Notes: a model not told the origin generated them from the letters alone. A stretch of 64,000 bases of DNA from Pipra filicauda (GCF_003945595.2 NW_024104998.1:451224-515223), one strand, 5' to 3'. Positions 34,960-49,030 are shown, counted from the first letter of the stretch. Numbers and translations are program-made.

Positions 34960-37537
34960 AAATTTTGGCCTCTAGAAGGCTCTGTCAGAGATGGGTCTTG
35001 TTTTCTTATGTTTCTGCCAGAGACAGGATAAAAGTACCTTGTCAAATGTGGTGCTGTAGTCCTTCATCAGGACTCAGTCTTGTCTCACTGAATGACAAAA
35101 GATTTCATTCTACTAACTGCACCCTCAAGATGATTGAGTCCTTGCTATTTCTTGCCTTTGTCCTGCTTATTGAAATAAAGTTTTGACTTATTTGTTCAGA
35201 AGTGAAGGTACTTGACATCCCCTGCTTTTCTTTCACTGGAGGTGGTGGTTCTTGGCGTTTCCTCAAAGTTCTCCTCCTTGAAAGACTGAGATCTACCATT
35301 TTTCAGCCCCTATAATACCAGTTTGTTTGTTCCCAATAATCTATACAACTGTTAATAGAGAATAAACATTCTGTTTGAAACTGAATTTAATATTTCATTG
35401 TAGTAAAATATATCTAAATTCTTTCAACTGAGTGATATGATTGTGACATTATAAACAACCATCTTAATAATTATTTGAATATTTTTTTGGACATATCTAT
35501 CTAATCTATCTATGTATCTATGTATCTGTCTATCTATCATAATCTCTCTCTCTCTTTCTCACCTTATCTCTGTGTCTTTATAATGCACCATTCTTATTTA
35601 TTTATCCCTGAAATTGTAGTTTTAGTTTTCCAAGTCAAAAAGAACTCCTCTTTTGGAACTTTGAACAACTTTGCTACTTTTATTTCTAACAGTCCATAAA
35701 AGCTGCAGGTAACATTATTTTGTTGACTTAGCCCTTTGATTTTTATTTCCAATCAAATGATACTGGATATTTTAAAAACATTACTTGTATGGTTCGTTAC
35801 TTTTATTTCATGTCACATTATACTTAACAGTTTCATGAAGCTCTTTCAAACTACAAAGCTTTGTCTACCTCGTATGTATTTTTCAAGTCCTACACTGTAT
35901 ATAATTTATTAATGACTTTGCTCTTTGTATGCACAGAATGTACCCTCAGTGAAGGTCATTCCTAAGGAAACCATATTTCAAAAGCCTTGATAAGGGCAAC
36001 GCCCCCTTCTTATCATTCAGGATTTTGTTCAAATGTATTAATTTAGGTATGAACTGAATTGGCATAAGCCGATAGGATTCTGAAAATAGAGGAGTTGTGA
36101 TGGGTTTTGTCACCAAAAAAAAAAAATTAACTGGATTGCTCCAAGACAAGTAAATGAGTGAATTAAAAGTAATTCAGAGAAGACTGAAATCCAAGATGTG
36201 GGATCTGATCTTTTCACCATCATGGGATACTACTTCTAGCCTGGAATTTTTCCATACTAACTACAATATACTCTCAAGCACTGCAGCAATAAAACATAAG
36301 GAAAAGTGACAATTTCAAATGAAAACTGCGTTTTCACTTTTATTCCCACTGGAGAAAAAAGAAAACCTATATAATTATAGCATTTATAATTCAACTAGTA
36401 AAATATTTATAAGAGGCCACTATCACTATAAACTACATAGACTCAGTACAGATATACTAAGAGCAAATCTGTGACATTTATGTGAGTTCTTGTTTTTCTC
36501 TGAACTTGGCCTTTGAAATAGATCCATTTAACAGACAGGATATGGCATTTTCTCTTCATCCTGGTTTGCTTCTGCTGGAGGTGGGTGTGATCTCAGTGTA
36601 CATGAGGAAGCTGGGCAGAGTGCAGAGTGCATCAACACATGCGTTCTTTCTGATGTTGTGATAATGAGAGGGCAATTGACCTAGAAGCAGGAACAGAATT
36701 TCTTAGATCTCCTGTTTCTATATCAGCTCTCTATCAAAATTTGTGTAAGTAACCTGGTTCAGTGCTTGCATTATTCTCTCCATGACTTTGCAATCACTGG
36801 TCAGCCTTCTTAAAGAAACATTTCTGTTGTAGTAAGACCAAAACAGTAGAGAAAAGAGATTATGGCATACTCAGTACTCTTTAAGTACAACATTTTACCT
36901 AATAAAATGTCCCTATAGCAGACCCTGTCATGTTATGTCTCAATATGATTTTCTCAAGCTATTCCTTATTGTCTCAAGAAAGAGACAATCTTTTTTTGAT
37001 ATTCTGGGTTTTGACACATCGATATGGTTTCATAGTTGTCTGGAGAAAATATAAAATATCCCAAACCAGCAGCTCAGATACTGGTTTTTAACTGTCATTA
37101 AATTTATGTAATGAAATAGCTCATCTGATGAAACTGCTTCCTTTACTCTTCTTCTATTTAATAAGAACATCTAAGCCAATATGAACATAGAACAAACATC
37201 CCACTAACTCAACTGACACATATTCTTGATTAATTATTTCAGGCTTTCTACCTTTCAATCCAATTATAATACAAAAATAAAATGATACACCACTATCTGC
37301 CCCTTATTGTGGATTCACAGAGAGTAACAAGAGCCATCTAAGTACATACTGAAGAACAGGACTGCTCCAAAGTATCTGACTCAAAGATCTAGCATGAACA
37401 GATGGTAGAAATGCTATCTCCATAAATTCTTTTATTTCTTCTTCATTGCTCAATATTTAACTTTTCAAGTCCTCTCATAATCAAACTCTTCCATGAACCT
37501 GAAGTTTATGATTTTTCATGTCTTCTGCTGAGAAGAT
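34960..37537. other. AT-rich gene desert with an ATCT microsatellite
   Basis: No gene. A tetranucleotide ATCT/GTAT tract followed by CT repeats occupies 35494-35560. Confidence 0.7.
35494..35560. repeat. (ATCT)n / (CT)n microsatellite
   Basis: Imperfect ATCT units with ATGT variants, followed by a CTCTCT tract. Confidence 0.9.
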
Positions 37538-37783
37538 TGTGGTGGTTTATTAATATAACAGGTAATAAATCCACACGGACCCAGTTGGTTGAGGGTTCAG
37601 CAACCAAATCCATTTATTACGGACAAACACCTTTTATATGCACTTTGAAAGTACACGTCACAACACGTGATTCTACCAACTAATCACATTGAGTACTCCA
37701 CTGCCCATGTGTGCTGGAGTACATAGGAGACTTCATATCCCAGGATGCTCCTCAGGCATCCCTCCTGTAACACGAATCCCACG
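37538..37783 (-). mobile_element. Solo LTR of an endogenous retrovirus (246 bp) with 6-bp target duplication
   Basis: The sequence is flanked by direct repeats GAAGAT (37532-37537 and 37784-37789). Read on the - strand it starts CGTGGG (a TG-start with one change) and ends CCACCACA. It contains a TATA box TATAAAAG (37638-37631), followed 12 bp later by a poly(A) hexamer AATAAA (37618-37613). These are the parts of a retroviral LTR: U3 promoter, then R and U5. No internal viral genes remain nearby, so it is a solo LTR left by recombination. The family is not identified. Confidence 0.7.
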
Positions 37784-39059
37784 GAAGATAACCCTTGTAC
37801 CATCCTGATGAAAAGACGTCTTAGGCAGTTTTCGTGAATAGTTCTTTGAATGAAATTACACATTTCTTAGAAAATATGTGGAGAATACCAGGACATGTCA
37901 TGAATAAAATTGGTTTCAAAGAAAAATACAAAGAAAATATTTACCCTTTTTTTTTTTTTTAGTATTAAATCTATCAAGGCATTCATGATTCTTATACATT
38001 ATGAATGTCATTGAGATTTGTTTATTCAGTATTTTCCAAAATGACCTAAATGCAACTTTGTGTCTACCTATGGTACTACACCACTAACTCCACCCATGCA
38101 GAGTCAAGTCCCAAGTGAATAAAGCAGTGGGAAGAGTCATTAAAGGTATATCGGGGGGCACACTTTATTAATCATAATATTTATGACTTTAAGTCAGTGC
38201 TGCAAACTTTTATTCACTTACTTGCCCTATTTGCAGGGGTTTTGTGTTTGGGTTTTTTTTTTGATAATGTTATAAAACACCACTAGATTTTTTTATTAGT
38301 GTTAATCACAATGGTAAAAGGTATGGCAAATTTTAGTGACAGCTGTGCAAAGCAGGGTTAAGATGAGTACTATTCAAACATTATTTGTAAAATAATATTC
38401 TCAATTATTTTTCTATGCCTTATAATGAATACAATATTTGTGACTGTTCTCTGGTTCCCCTAGAAAGATGGTCATTTAATATTCCACTTAAATACTTGTG
38501 TTATTTTTCTTACGAAATAGACTGATTCTTCAGTATTAATTTTCTGCTGTTACTTAGTATGAAAATCAGAATCTGAATCCATCATATGCTACAGAGGTGT
38601 GAATGAAAGGATGTGGTGGTTTCTCTTTATGCTAGTTTCAGATGGCTTCAGAAAATACTAATGAAATACAAGAGCTTCTGACATCAACCATGTCACAACC
38701 TGACAGGAAGACAACTTAGTCTTTCTAACTTTCCTTTAGTAGCGGCAGAATACTGGGAAGAGGCTGTCTTTTTTTTTTTTTTTTGGTCACATAATTTATC
38801 CTACACTTAGTGATGTAAGTTGGGCTACACTGGATAGTTTCTAGGTCCCAACCTGCCCCCTCTGAAAAGGTACTGCTTCACTTCAGCATAAACGTAAGGG
38901 TTTTCTTTTGTCATCTCCCCACATTCCAGTTTTAATTGGCTTCCCTTGACTCAGCTCCTGGATAATTTTGATAAGATATACAGCTTTTGGGTGGCTAATG
39001 AGAGATGCCACTGGTAGCTCATGGAAATTCTAGAACCACAGTATTACTTGAGGCAACTT
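37784..39059. other. AT-rich spacer, no gene
   Basis: Contains poly(T) runs at about 37949-37960 and 38769-38784. Nothing else recognised. Confidence 0.65.
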
Positions 39060-41190
39060 TTTTTTTGTCTTGTAACTTTTTAAGAATACGGTCTAAGTAT
39101 GAATTTGAGCATAGTTTGAAGATTTGCCTGAAGGCTGTCTCTCACTGTAGCTGATTGAAGATCATTACCTTGGAGTCTCCTCCTTGGAATACTGCCCCTA
39201 TTAGGTTTGAACTTAAGGTTGAAGTTGAGTTTACAGTGCACAGGTCAATGGTCTGTTTGGCATTCTGCACTAGGCATCACATTGGTATGATGCACATTGC
39301 GAACATCTCTCCGTCGCACCAAGACATAATCAATGAGGTGCCAATGCTTGGATCTAGGATGCATCCAGGTTGTCTTCAGTCTATTTTTCTGCTGAAAGAT
39401 ACTGTTGGTGATGGTGAGCTGCTGCTCCGCACAAAACTCTAGGAGAAGGTGACCATTATTGTTGCAGTTTCCAACGCCATGCTTGCCTAATACTCCTTTC
39501 CAAGCTTCAAAGTTCTTTCCTACTCTGGCATTGAAATCACCAAGGATAATGATCTTATCCTCTGCAGGAACCTTTTGGGTAAGGCAGTGCAGGTCAGTGT
39601 AAAATTTATCTTTTTCCGCAGGGTCAGCTTGGAGAGTTGGGGCATAAGGAGATAACGCGATCAGAATGACCTGTCGGCAGATTTTCGAGTTTAGGGACAA
39701 TTAGAGTTTTTAATCATGAAGCCAACTCCTGAGAGATGCCTTTAGATTCTGGGTTTACCTGACCAAAAGAGTGTGTAACTGGCACCATGTTCTCTAAGGC
39801 TGCCTTCCTTGTGGAGATGGACTTCATTGAGAGCAGCAATGTTGATGTTGAGACGTGATAGTTGGTGGGAAATTAGGGCAGAGTGACACTCAGGACATCC
39901 ACTATCCACAGTATCAAGCATGGTTCTGATGTTCCAGCATGCAAGAGTCAATTTGGGTACACCTTTGAAGGCAGGTGTACGCCTTTGTCTCTTAATCTTT
40001 GTGTGACCGCAATTAGAAGATGCCTGTTGGCCACGGTTAACCAGCCAGGTGAAGGGTGGAGATGAGCTTTGGTTAGGCCCCTTTTCTAGGCCCCTCTCTG
40101 TGTGAAGCAAGCAGTGCTCTCCTTGAAAAAGGCTACTTGGTCATTCAGGGTGCTGCCCAAAGGGACCGTTGTCTCCAGGGTTAGTCTCAGATGACCAAAG
40201 TCCTTGTCTGCCTGCATGCAGGGTTGGGTCTGCGGCTTCCAGTGCACCTTTCACCTGCTGTTTCGACCCTTGCCCATCGCTACAGGGCTTTACAAATGTG
40301 GGTATAGCCTTTGAGCCTGAATAATGGGTTTTTTGGGTGAGATGCAACATGCGCAGAACTGGACCCACCCTTTAATCCTAAGGTTCATCTGCCAGGACCG
40401 AGTGAGTTTGGACAGTGGCAGCAAGGTTGTCAGGATGTAGGTTTAATTAGAGTATCCTTCTCTTAGATGGATGGTCTTACAGGGCTAAGCAAGCTCCATC
40501 TGCCTGGGTTTGGAGTTAGGGTTGTCCTTCTCCTAGGGTGACTGCCAGGAGGCTAGTGAGCCCATCCTGCCCATGAAGCCATTTTAACTGACTCTTCAGT
40601 TTTGACCTGTCTGGCATGGGAAACCCTGCCGAAGACATGTACCACTGCCAGCATAGCTCACAACCTCATAGGGGCACACAGGCTTCTTTCCCACTAAAAT
40701 AACCTTTTAGGGCAAGCCTTTCACTCCTTACTTTTGTGCCAGCCCCCTATACTCAGGCCCAGGGATATTCCCATGGACACTCCCTAGCCTTGACCACCCT
40801 TTCAGGACGCTATAGTTCCAAAGCAAACCATTCCTGGGCAGTAGCTGCAGGTGAACCAAAAGTGAACCGTTCTGGTCCCCTCACCCACCCGGGGCTCAGG
40901 TACCTCCCACGGCCCCAGCCCAGCCTACACCCCCAAGCCCCTGGAAGAACCCCCTATCCACCCTGACCGTACCCTCCTCCCACTGTGTTACCACAGATCT
41001 TCCATCACACTGCTTACCTGTGATGCTCCACGCAGGACTGCTCCACCTGCACCGGTCCGGGGACCTCACGGCCCGCTCATTCCCCTCCCCCAGATTGGAC
41101 TGGCAAACCTCTGTGCGCTCCAAAGATCCTCCTTTCCAGTCCCACGAGGATGCAACCCCTGCTGCCGCCGGCAGTGCAGCGCAGCTGCCC
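39060..41190 (-). mobile_element. RTE-like LINE fragment: 5' region plus endonuclease domain, 3' part missing
   Basis: The - strand holds, from 5' to 3': a GC-rich leader (about 41190-40400); a frame at 40368-40141; a frame at 40110-39742 with LACWNIRTMLD, NIAALNEVHL and FWSGK; and an open frame at 39700-39245 with SPYAPTLQ, ILGDFNARVG (catalytic residues at 39541-39524), MHPRSKHWHLIDYV and a final QTDH. Similarity then runs on past a stop to about 39100. This is the apurinic-type endonuclease of RTE-clade non-LTR elements, the part often mis-annotated as 'craniofacial development protein 2-like'. The reverse transcriptase half is absent, which is unusual, since LINEs normally lose the 5' end. 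A small internal deletion and stops make it non-functional. The outer limits, especially the leader end, are approximate. Confidence 0.8.
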
Positions 41191-42850
41191 TAATAATTTA
41201 TGTAGTGTACAATAAATTTACATGGGTTATCTGTGTTTACATTTTTAATTTAAGGAAATCCCTACTTTATTGCCAGAGTAGTTCTCCTTGCCCTTCCCCT
41301 TTTGTTTCCCCTTCCCCTCCCTTTTTGCCTTCTCTCTTTTATTTCAATGACAGAGTGGTCTAGACCATGGCCATGAGTGAGGTCTCAGTGTGCACTCTCT
41401 CTGGCTCCTGCAGGGACAGTCAAAGCTCTGCACTCTTGGGTGGCAGGCAGCTGTACTGCCCATTGCATGATTCATTCTGTCAGCATTGCTCATATGGTCA
41501 CATAACATGGACAATATAACGAAGAGTCTCTGTGTATGATGGTGTCTTTTGGATCAGATGAGCTGATCCCTGACAGAAGGCAGGTTGGACAGTAATGTTC
41601 CAGGCAGCCATTTGGTTTTCTACTGATATTTTTCCCTTCCCTTCAATATGGCTGTACTTCAGTCACTCATGATTCAATTTATTAGCACTCTGGAAAATTG
41701 CTGGTGTGAATTAATATTGTTGAACTTAAATTATTCTACAGACATGGATGAAATTTACTGCAAAGTTTGTCTGGTCTGTTTCAAATGAGGGATCCATATT
41801 GTGATTCACGTTAAAATCTCTTTTGCTTACATAAAGTTTTCAAACCCAAAATCTTCATTACTGTTTTATTGCACTTGATAACTTATGTGAAAACAGAAAG
41901 CAGAGATAAGTAAAAAAATCCTCTAAGGCAAAAGGAGTGAAGCATAGACTTTTAAAGCTGAAAGAATTAAAATAAAAAGATATAAAGCAGCTCTGATCAC
42001 AACCTGATACTACAGGTTCTGTATTGCTAGACGTGAGACAAATGCTTCAACCAGCAGAGAAATTGTAAGCTCCTTGAGAAGAGAATCTCACCTTCCAGAA
42101 TCTCACCTTCATTTTTCAGTGTCTCTTACTGTAGTTTTGCTGTATGTTGTAGCAGTTGCAAGAGATGAACTCAGTATAGAAGACAATGTTACTTTTGAGG
42201 GCAGTGCAGTAGATCACTGACGTATTTAAAGCTCTGTTGCTTGCCATCCACAATAAAGTGACTGTTTAAAAATTAGATGCTCATGGTTAGTCTACACTTG
42301 GATTTTTCACATCTGCTTCATGTCACAAAGGCATTCTACCCCTGGTTACACCTGAGTATCCTCATTGAAATCACTGTGACAATTACATGTGTGTAATTGA
42401 GAGTAGAATTTGGCCCCTTGTGTTGAAGTTGCTCCTTTGAAAGGTGTTCCACCCCCTTTGGCTTAATCCTGCCCCATTAGGGAAATGTAATCCCACTCTT
42501 GTGTAAGTGTAATGTGACTCAAGTTTCAGCCTGCTAACTGGAGGGGGGAACCCAGAAGCACTGTAGCTTAAATTCAAAGCCTCATTATATGTTTCTCCTG
42601 TGGAAATTACATGAACAGTTGAGTCAGATAAAGAGCACATTCTCATTTTCCTTTCACATATCCCTTTCATGCTCTTGCGAATCCAGCAGAGGGACTGAGT
42701 ATCAATACACCATATACATTTTCTTTTTCATGTTCTTTAAATGTTTTATTTTTTTATTTTAGAAAGGAAGAGTAATTTTAGGGAAAAAAAAAGATTTTCA
42801 AAAATAGAGTAAGAATACCAAAAAGGAGAAAAACTGTATCATTCAAAAGT
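41191..42850. other. AT-rich spacer, no gene
   Basis: A T/C-rich patch at about 41280-41345 follows the RTE leader. No gene or recognised repeat. Confidence 0.65.
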
Positions 42851-43480
42851 CATTAACTGAAAGATTGGGAGGGACCCTAGGGGTCACCTGGTCCAACATT
42901 CTGTTGAAAGCAGAGCTTTAGACTAGGTTTTCCATGGCTCTGTTAAGCCATGTGTTCAATACTTCGTGCATGGGAGTTTCCACCATGTTTTGGGCAATGT
43001 TTAGCTGTTCTCACAGTAAGGAATATTTTTCTTATATCCAAAGAGAATTTCTTATGAAGGAAGTCTCCTTGTCTTGTTGGCACGTTCCCTTGTAAAGAGA
43101 CTACCTCCATCTTCTCCATAAATATACCTAAGGTATTGGTGGAATGTGATTAAGTTCCTCCTTCTAGGTTGAACAAGTTTAACTCTGTCAATATTTCTTC
43201 GTATGTCAAGTTCTCGTTTTGTAACCTCCTTGGTGGCCCTGCACTGGACTTTCTCAGTTTTTTTTGATATCTCTACTGAATTTGAGAATGAAAGCTGAAC
43301 ATTTTTTCCAGATGTGACCTAACAAGTGCTGAGGAGAGTAAAACAATCATATCCCTTGGTCTGGTGTTTCTCTTGCTGATGCAACACAGGATGCTGCATG
43401 CCTTCCCTGCTGCCAAGCCCACAGTGGCTCCAGGGCAACTTGCTGTCTCCCAGTTATTAGGTGGGAGACTAATTTTCCAG
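42851..43480 (-). mobile_element. Old CR1 LINE fragment
   Basis: The + strand reads GATTGGGAGGGACCCTAGG then TCACCTGGTCCAAC, the complement of a CR1 3' region. It continues with phrases that track the C-terminal ORF2 part (AGTAAGGAATATTTTTCTTAT, AGGTTGAACAAGTTTAACTC, GCACTGGACTTTCTC). It is much more diverged than the 31543-34590 copy, so it is older or from another subfamily. Confidence 0.75.
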
Positions 43481-46400
43481 ACCTATTTTCTATATTTTTG
43501 AAAAAATACGAATTGTATAAGCTGTGTTTGCCATAGCAGCCGTGACATCAGATTTTATTTCGTTGAGATTTTCACCTAATTAGGTGTTTGAATCTGGTGG
43601 AGAAAATTAATTCCTTTTTAACCTTGCTTAACCTAAGATTATTGAAACAGATAAATAAAATTATGTTGAAATGAAAAATCCCCCTTATAAGGGATTTAAC
43701 TTTCATGTGATTTAAATGCCTAACTCGTTTCAGTACTGAAGGGTAACCAGAATTAAACCAGGATGAATGTATATGAGTTCAAACTGGCTGCTTCAGGCCA
43801 TGAAGACATAGTGAAACTTGCATCCCGATGGGTAGGTTTTCTTATGCACCTGCTTTTTTGCCACTGAAAATTAAATCTCTGTGTTTATTTTTGTATACAT
43901 ATTGTTTACAAGCAAATAATTTGATAGAATATTTAAGGCAAAATACACCTGGGTTGATGCCTGGAAAATCTTCCTGAAGTGGCAATGAATCCATAATTAG
44001 GGTAGAATACACTATGAATAGGTACAGCATAAAACTGTGGATATGCATAAGACAGCAAAAAGTTTTGAATATTCCTTTGTGATGAGAGTGCATGATGGAG
44101 AACAGAACTGGCATGGTTCAGAGGCAGAAACCTAGATCTCACCCCATCTTCCTTCCACTTGCTTTTCCCAGTTGACCCCCATATAAAGAACCATTTTGAT
44201 GGTGAATCAGAGGTGTTTAGGCATGATGCCAATTATTTAATTTGTTTCTTATCCAGTTGCTACAGAAATTGCCCTTATTTGCTGTGGGCCACCAAAGTGT
44301 TAAGGCTCATGGGAGAACACTTTTGGCCCCTTTTTCTTCTTTTTTTTTTTTTTTTTTTCTTTTAGTAAATCCTCTTGAATTAACGTCTAAATAAGGTGAG
44401 AGTGGAGAATCAGGAAATCTTGGTTATACTTTTGTCATGCTTTTTTCTTCCTGAGTCTAAGGCAAATTAAAGAAAAACAAACATATTTGTGAGAAAAGTT
44501 AACCAAATAACCATAGTTTTTAGAAAAAGTGTGCCCAAGTTATTTGCTGGCTTCAATTTTGCACAGTAGGTGGTTTGGGGGCTTTTTTTAGATTTTAATT
44601 TTATTGGATTAGTGGTTTATTTTCTTCCTCTCCTTTTTTTTTTTAATTTGAAACAAACATTTACTTCATACCACAAACCATGAAGATCTTACTGAAAGAT
44701 GAGATTATAATAGGTTTTCTTAGCAAAGAGTCAAAATGTGGAAGATAAGGAACATCTATATTTGCATAAATTTGGAGATATTTCGTCCTTTGATTTCTTT
44801 GGTTCCTCTTTTTTTTGGTCTTGTTTTTGTTTTGTTTGGGGGTTTTGTTGTCATTTTTTGTTTTTAAAGGACTTTATCTTATCCAGTTAAGCTTTTTTTT
44901 GGAAGGAATTTATGTCTCTGGGAGATTTGTTCCAGGCGTTACATTTAAACCTTGCACAATGCCAAAGCCAACTAGGTCTTGCGATTTTCCTTTGCTTGAA
45001 ATGGAATTTCACCCAGACTTCAGCAACTGTATATGAAGGGCAGTACCTCAGAGGTGGCACGAGCAGAGTCTGCAAAATGACCTGAGCTGTGGACTGGAGA
45101 ATCCACTTTTTCTATTAGATTTACCCTGACCCAGTTATACCACTGGAGCTCTTTTCAGTCTCTCTGCAGAAGAGAATGTGCTAACTTTCTAAAGACTGGC
45201 ATATTTATCATTACTTGATTATCAAAGGACTATTAGCCCAATTTTAATATTTTGTCAGTTTAAAATATTGTCAGTTAGGATCATAAAGTGCAGCACTTAA
45301 GCGAATAGAAGTTTTAGGAACTTCAGGGGTGGAGTTTTGTTATCTTACAGTGATATAATGTCTTCCAAGGTTCAAGGTTTTTTTCTTAAACCTTCAATTT
45401 CTTTATACAATTTCCCCTAGAGTATTTATCTGTCAACCGGTCAATCAGTCAATCAATTGAGTGCTTTCTTGTAGCTGTAGAAAAAAACCCAACAAAACAA
45501 AACATATGATACGGACATTGTTTAATTTAGAAACCAGAAGGTGAACAGAAAGAAACCAACTGTAAAAGTGGTTTTTAATGGTAAGCCATGACTTGAGATG
45601 CTTAGACTCATGTTTTCTGAAAGTTTGGAATTCAATTAGATTAAACATTAATTGTATCCTGGATTAAATTTAAGATAAATGCACTCCAGAGATTAATATT
45701 TTGTGTATCTGAGTTCCTGAGTAATGGCAATATATGCAGAACACACTTCTTGTTTTCTGTGCAGGTGTAACAATGTTCTCTCCCCATGTACCTCTGTCCC
45801 TTCCTCTTTGCTTTGTTCATCACAAAGCTCCTGTTAGAAAATGTGTGTAGTTACAAAAGCAAATCTAAAAAAAACAAAACAAAAACCAGTTAATTTTTTT
45901 TCCCCAAATGTAGCAGAACTGACAGAATTCCTTACAAAATTTCATCTTTGGGAATCTTATATGTTCCTGGTAAAACCTCAAGACCAGAAAGCACAGACAA
46001 AAATGTAAGTTTAAAAGTCCAATGAGGTTGTGAAACATCACAGGAGAGATGAAAATAAAGAACTCTGACACTAACTCTCAAGAAGGACTGATTTTTTTTT
46101 TTATTTCCAAAAACAGCCTTCTGATTGCTCTACTGTGTCACCAGGCAGGAGACAATTCTTAGAGCATTCATTGTCTCCTACTGTTCAAATGTTGTTCTGA
46201 ACAGTGGGACACTCACTCGTTTCCAATGCACACTTTATGGTAAAAAGAAGATTTTGCTTCATTTTTGTATTCGCACTCCCATAATTTTCTTTCATTTGAA
46301 AAATGTCTAAGTAAATGTTGGCAAAGGGGTGTTAGTTTTTATAGTGCAGACAAAAAGAGACTAGCTTAGATGGAAATCATTGCAGCTCCTCAGCTTTCTT

Positions 46401-49030
46401 CCTTCCTGTTATGAAACATGGAGTTGGAAAAAAATCTTCAGTGATGATGGAACACAAAGGAATTAAAGGAGATACAGAGGTGTGTGCACAATATCAGCAA
46501 ATCTGATGCTTTCGCTCGCCAAATTAACAGCTATATTATATGTGAATTATCAGCCCAGGAAGTGAAATGAACTGCTTATTACTGTCTCATGATGTCTGAA
46601 TTTTAAAACAAAGGAAGGTTAGACTAATTTAGAAGAAACTGTCAGATTCTCCATTTAATGGTTATTCCTTGATTATGGCAGAAATCCAGATCTCTGCAGC
46701 TGCTGTGCTTCTTAAGTCGATACCACATGGGGAAATAACTAGCCACTTTTTATAATTCAAGGGCAAAAATTTGATTGGGCTCTGCCTTTTTTAATGGATG
46801 TATTGCCCCTAGCCTGTGACTAGAGACATATCTGTTTTGTGTTAGTAGTGAGGGCTACCTCACTATCCCTCGCTAGTGACAAATTTGATTATGTGGTGGA
46901 CATAACACTACACATCTGACAGAAGAAGGATATGTAAACCATTGGAAGCAAAACCAACAGAGGGTGAACACCCAGGACGTGCTGTGAAAGGAGACATCAA
47001 GGGGCGAACCTCAGTCTGGATAAACTGGCTGGATTCAGTACAGAATTTAGTAGTTCACCGCTCTGCTATTGGTTTTTGAGATGCAGTTTTGAAAACAGTA
47101 AATTCAAGTACAATTTATCTCTCCTCTTTTTTTTTTTTTTTTAATTTAAAAACCCTTTTCTTTATCTGACGTATATTTAAAAAAAAAAAAAAGAAAGGGA
47201 AAACTTCTTTTGGGATATTTTCATCTTTTTCTTTCCTGTCCTCTCTTGTTTTTTCCTTTCTGTAATTTTTAGTCTCCTGTTTAAAAAAGAAAAATCCCTC
47301 AATGTAAAAATTTTTAATTTTTTCAACTCAGAATTTACTCTCACACGACTTTAGGCACAAAAGTAATAGTCATCCAACAATTAGGATGACATTAAAGTGT
47401 AATGGTTGTGCCTCAAGGATAGTAAAAACACACTGAAGGCTAGGAAAGTCACATCTCTGTGTCACTGTTTCAGGCTGTCTTCAGACTCAAGTGGCCTTCA
47501 ATTCCAACAAAGAAGGAATTGCCTGTGCAGTCAAAAGGGCTAGAGATTGTTAGATTTTAGTATGTCAGAAAGTTGGAAAATCCACTGAAATACATGATGT
47601 GGGTTAGCTGCAGCATATACCTAAACTGCAGTACTCTGGGGTATCAATACTGTTATGAAAGATAGTGAATTCAGCTGGCTCAGTTTTCCATCCATACCAA
47701 AGTCTCTGGAGCCTAAAGTAACACTTCTCTTATTGTTGTGACACTTACAAAATTTGCAGTAGAAGTGGGAAGCAATTAGGTCGACTTTAAAAGAATGCAA
47801 ACCCACAATTAATGATGTGCATACAATTACAACAGAAACAACTTCTGTGATTAACAAAAATGTTTCTAAGCCTGAAGCAATTTTCTTCAAGCTGATCTCA
47901 TTCAAACTAAATTAAGCAATCCTCAAAACAGGGCTCACAGCTGGATATGGTCATGGTTTGAGAACAAAACTAGAAGATTGAAGGGAGATAGAAATGTGCA
48001 ACACATGCTGGCTGAAAATAATGACTCTAATTATTAGAGGACTGTGTGCTGTTGTCTTTTTAGGAGATAACTGTAGACACAGAGACTCAGGGGAAAGATC
48101 CGCATATCTATCGGTCTTGTGGCAGTATGAAGACATCTTGGTTCATGTTTTATTAAGCACTGTGCCACCTTGCTTGTATGTAATAGACATATGAAGTTAT
48201 AACATTCAGAGTAATTCTCGGAGAACTGATCTGTATTATTGTTTGAGCAGAAAATAAAAAGAAAGCTATAAAAAGCCATTGATACTGAAAACCTCAGGAG
48301 CACTCCCTAAATAAAGATACTTGTACTCATAGGAAGGAACACATAAAAGAAAGACTGGAAGAGCCCAGTGATCAGATCTATTTGACCACAGAAAAAAAAA
48401 AAACTGAAGAAAAAAAAATCTAAATCTGACCCATATCCCTAGCAGTTGCCTGAATAAGAAGGACACGCAGTGGCATAGAACTGTCATGATTCTGGACTCA
48501 CACTCTCCTGTACTCTGTTGTAGATGGTCATACAGAAAGAATCAAACTATTCTGTTGCCCCAAACACTTCTACCTGTAAAGCTGCAATTTTCCAACTGGT
48601 CAGTCCTTTGAAATGAGACAAAGATTATTTAGAGGGGCTGATACGTAAAATTTTGGAGAATTAAAAATCTAGTCCTGCAATACCCCGTTGTAACGCTGTA
48701 TATATGAGCCTAAACTGGCTCCCAAATGGAGTGCAAATGCAGATTTTCAGACACAATGTCTCTGTGTTGTCTGTTAAGCTTCGTTCTAGAGAGACCTGTA
48801 TGCTGGAGCTCAGCACAGAAATGAAGAGACTTATCAAGCACGAAGAATCAGGGAATCATTGGCAGTGATCCACAGGTAAATTAAGAAACATCCAGGAAAC
48901 AGCACAAAGGAATTGTAAAATATGAATATATAGTATACAAACATGTTCTGAGCCTAAATATTCTTCCCGTATGTTCTATTTCTTAAAACTAATTTCCTCC
49001 CTCCCATGAAATATGTGTTTGCAGACATTT
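43481..49030. other. AT-rich gene desert
   Basis: No gene recognised. Contains T/G-rich low-complexity DNA at about 44800-44870, poly(T) runs near 44339 and 47126, and an imperfect inverted repeat at 46841-46880. Confidence 0.65.
46841..46880. repeat. Imperfect inverted repeat
   Basis: GTTAGTAGTGAGGG pairs imperfectly (11 of 14 positions) with CCCTCGCTAGTGAC across a 12-base loop. The function is unknown and it may be chance. Confidence 0.4.

Noticed and set aside
39245..40110. Host gene 'craniofacial development protein 2-like'
   Set aside because: The motifs are those of an RTE endonuclease, the frame is interrupted, and upstream DNA continues as element leader; it is a retrotransposon fragment.
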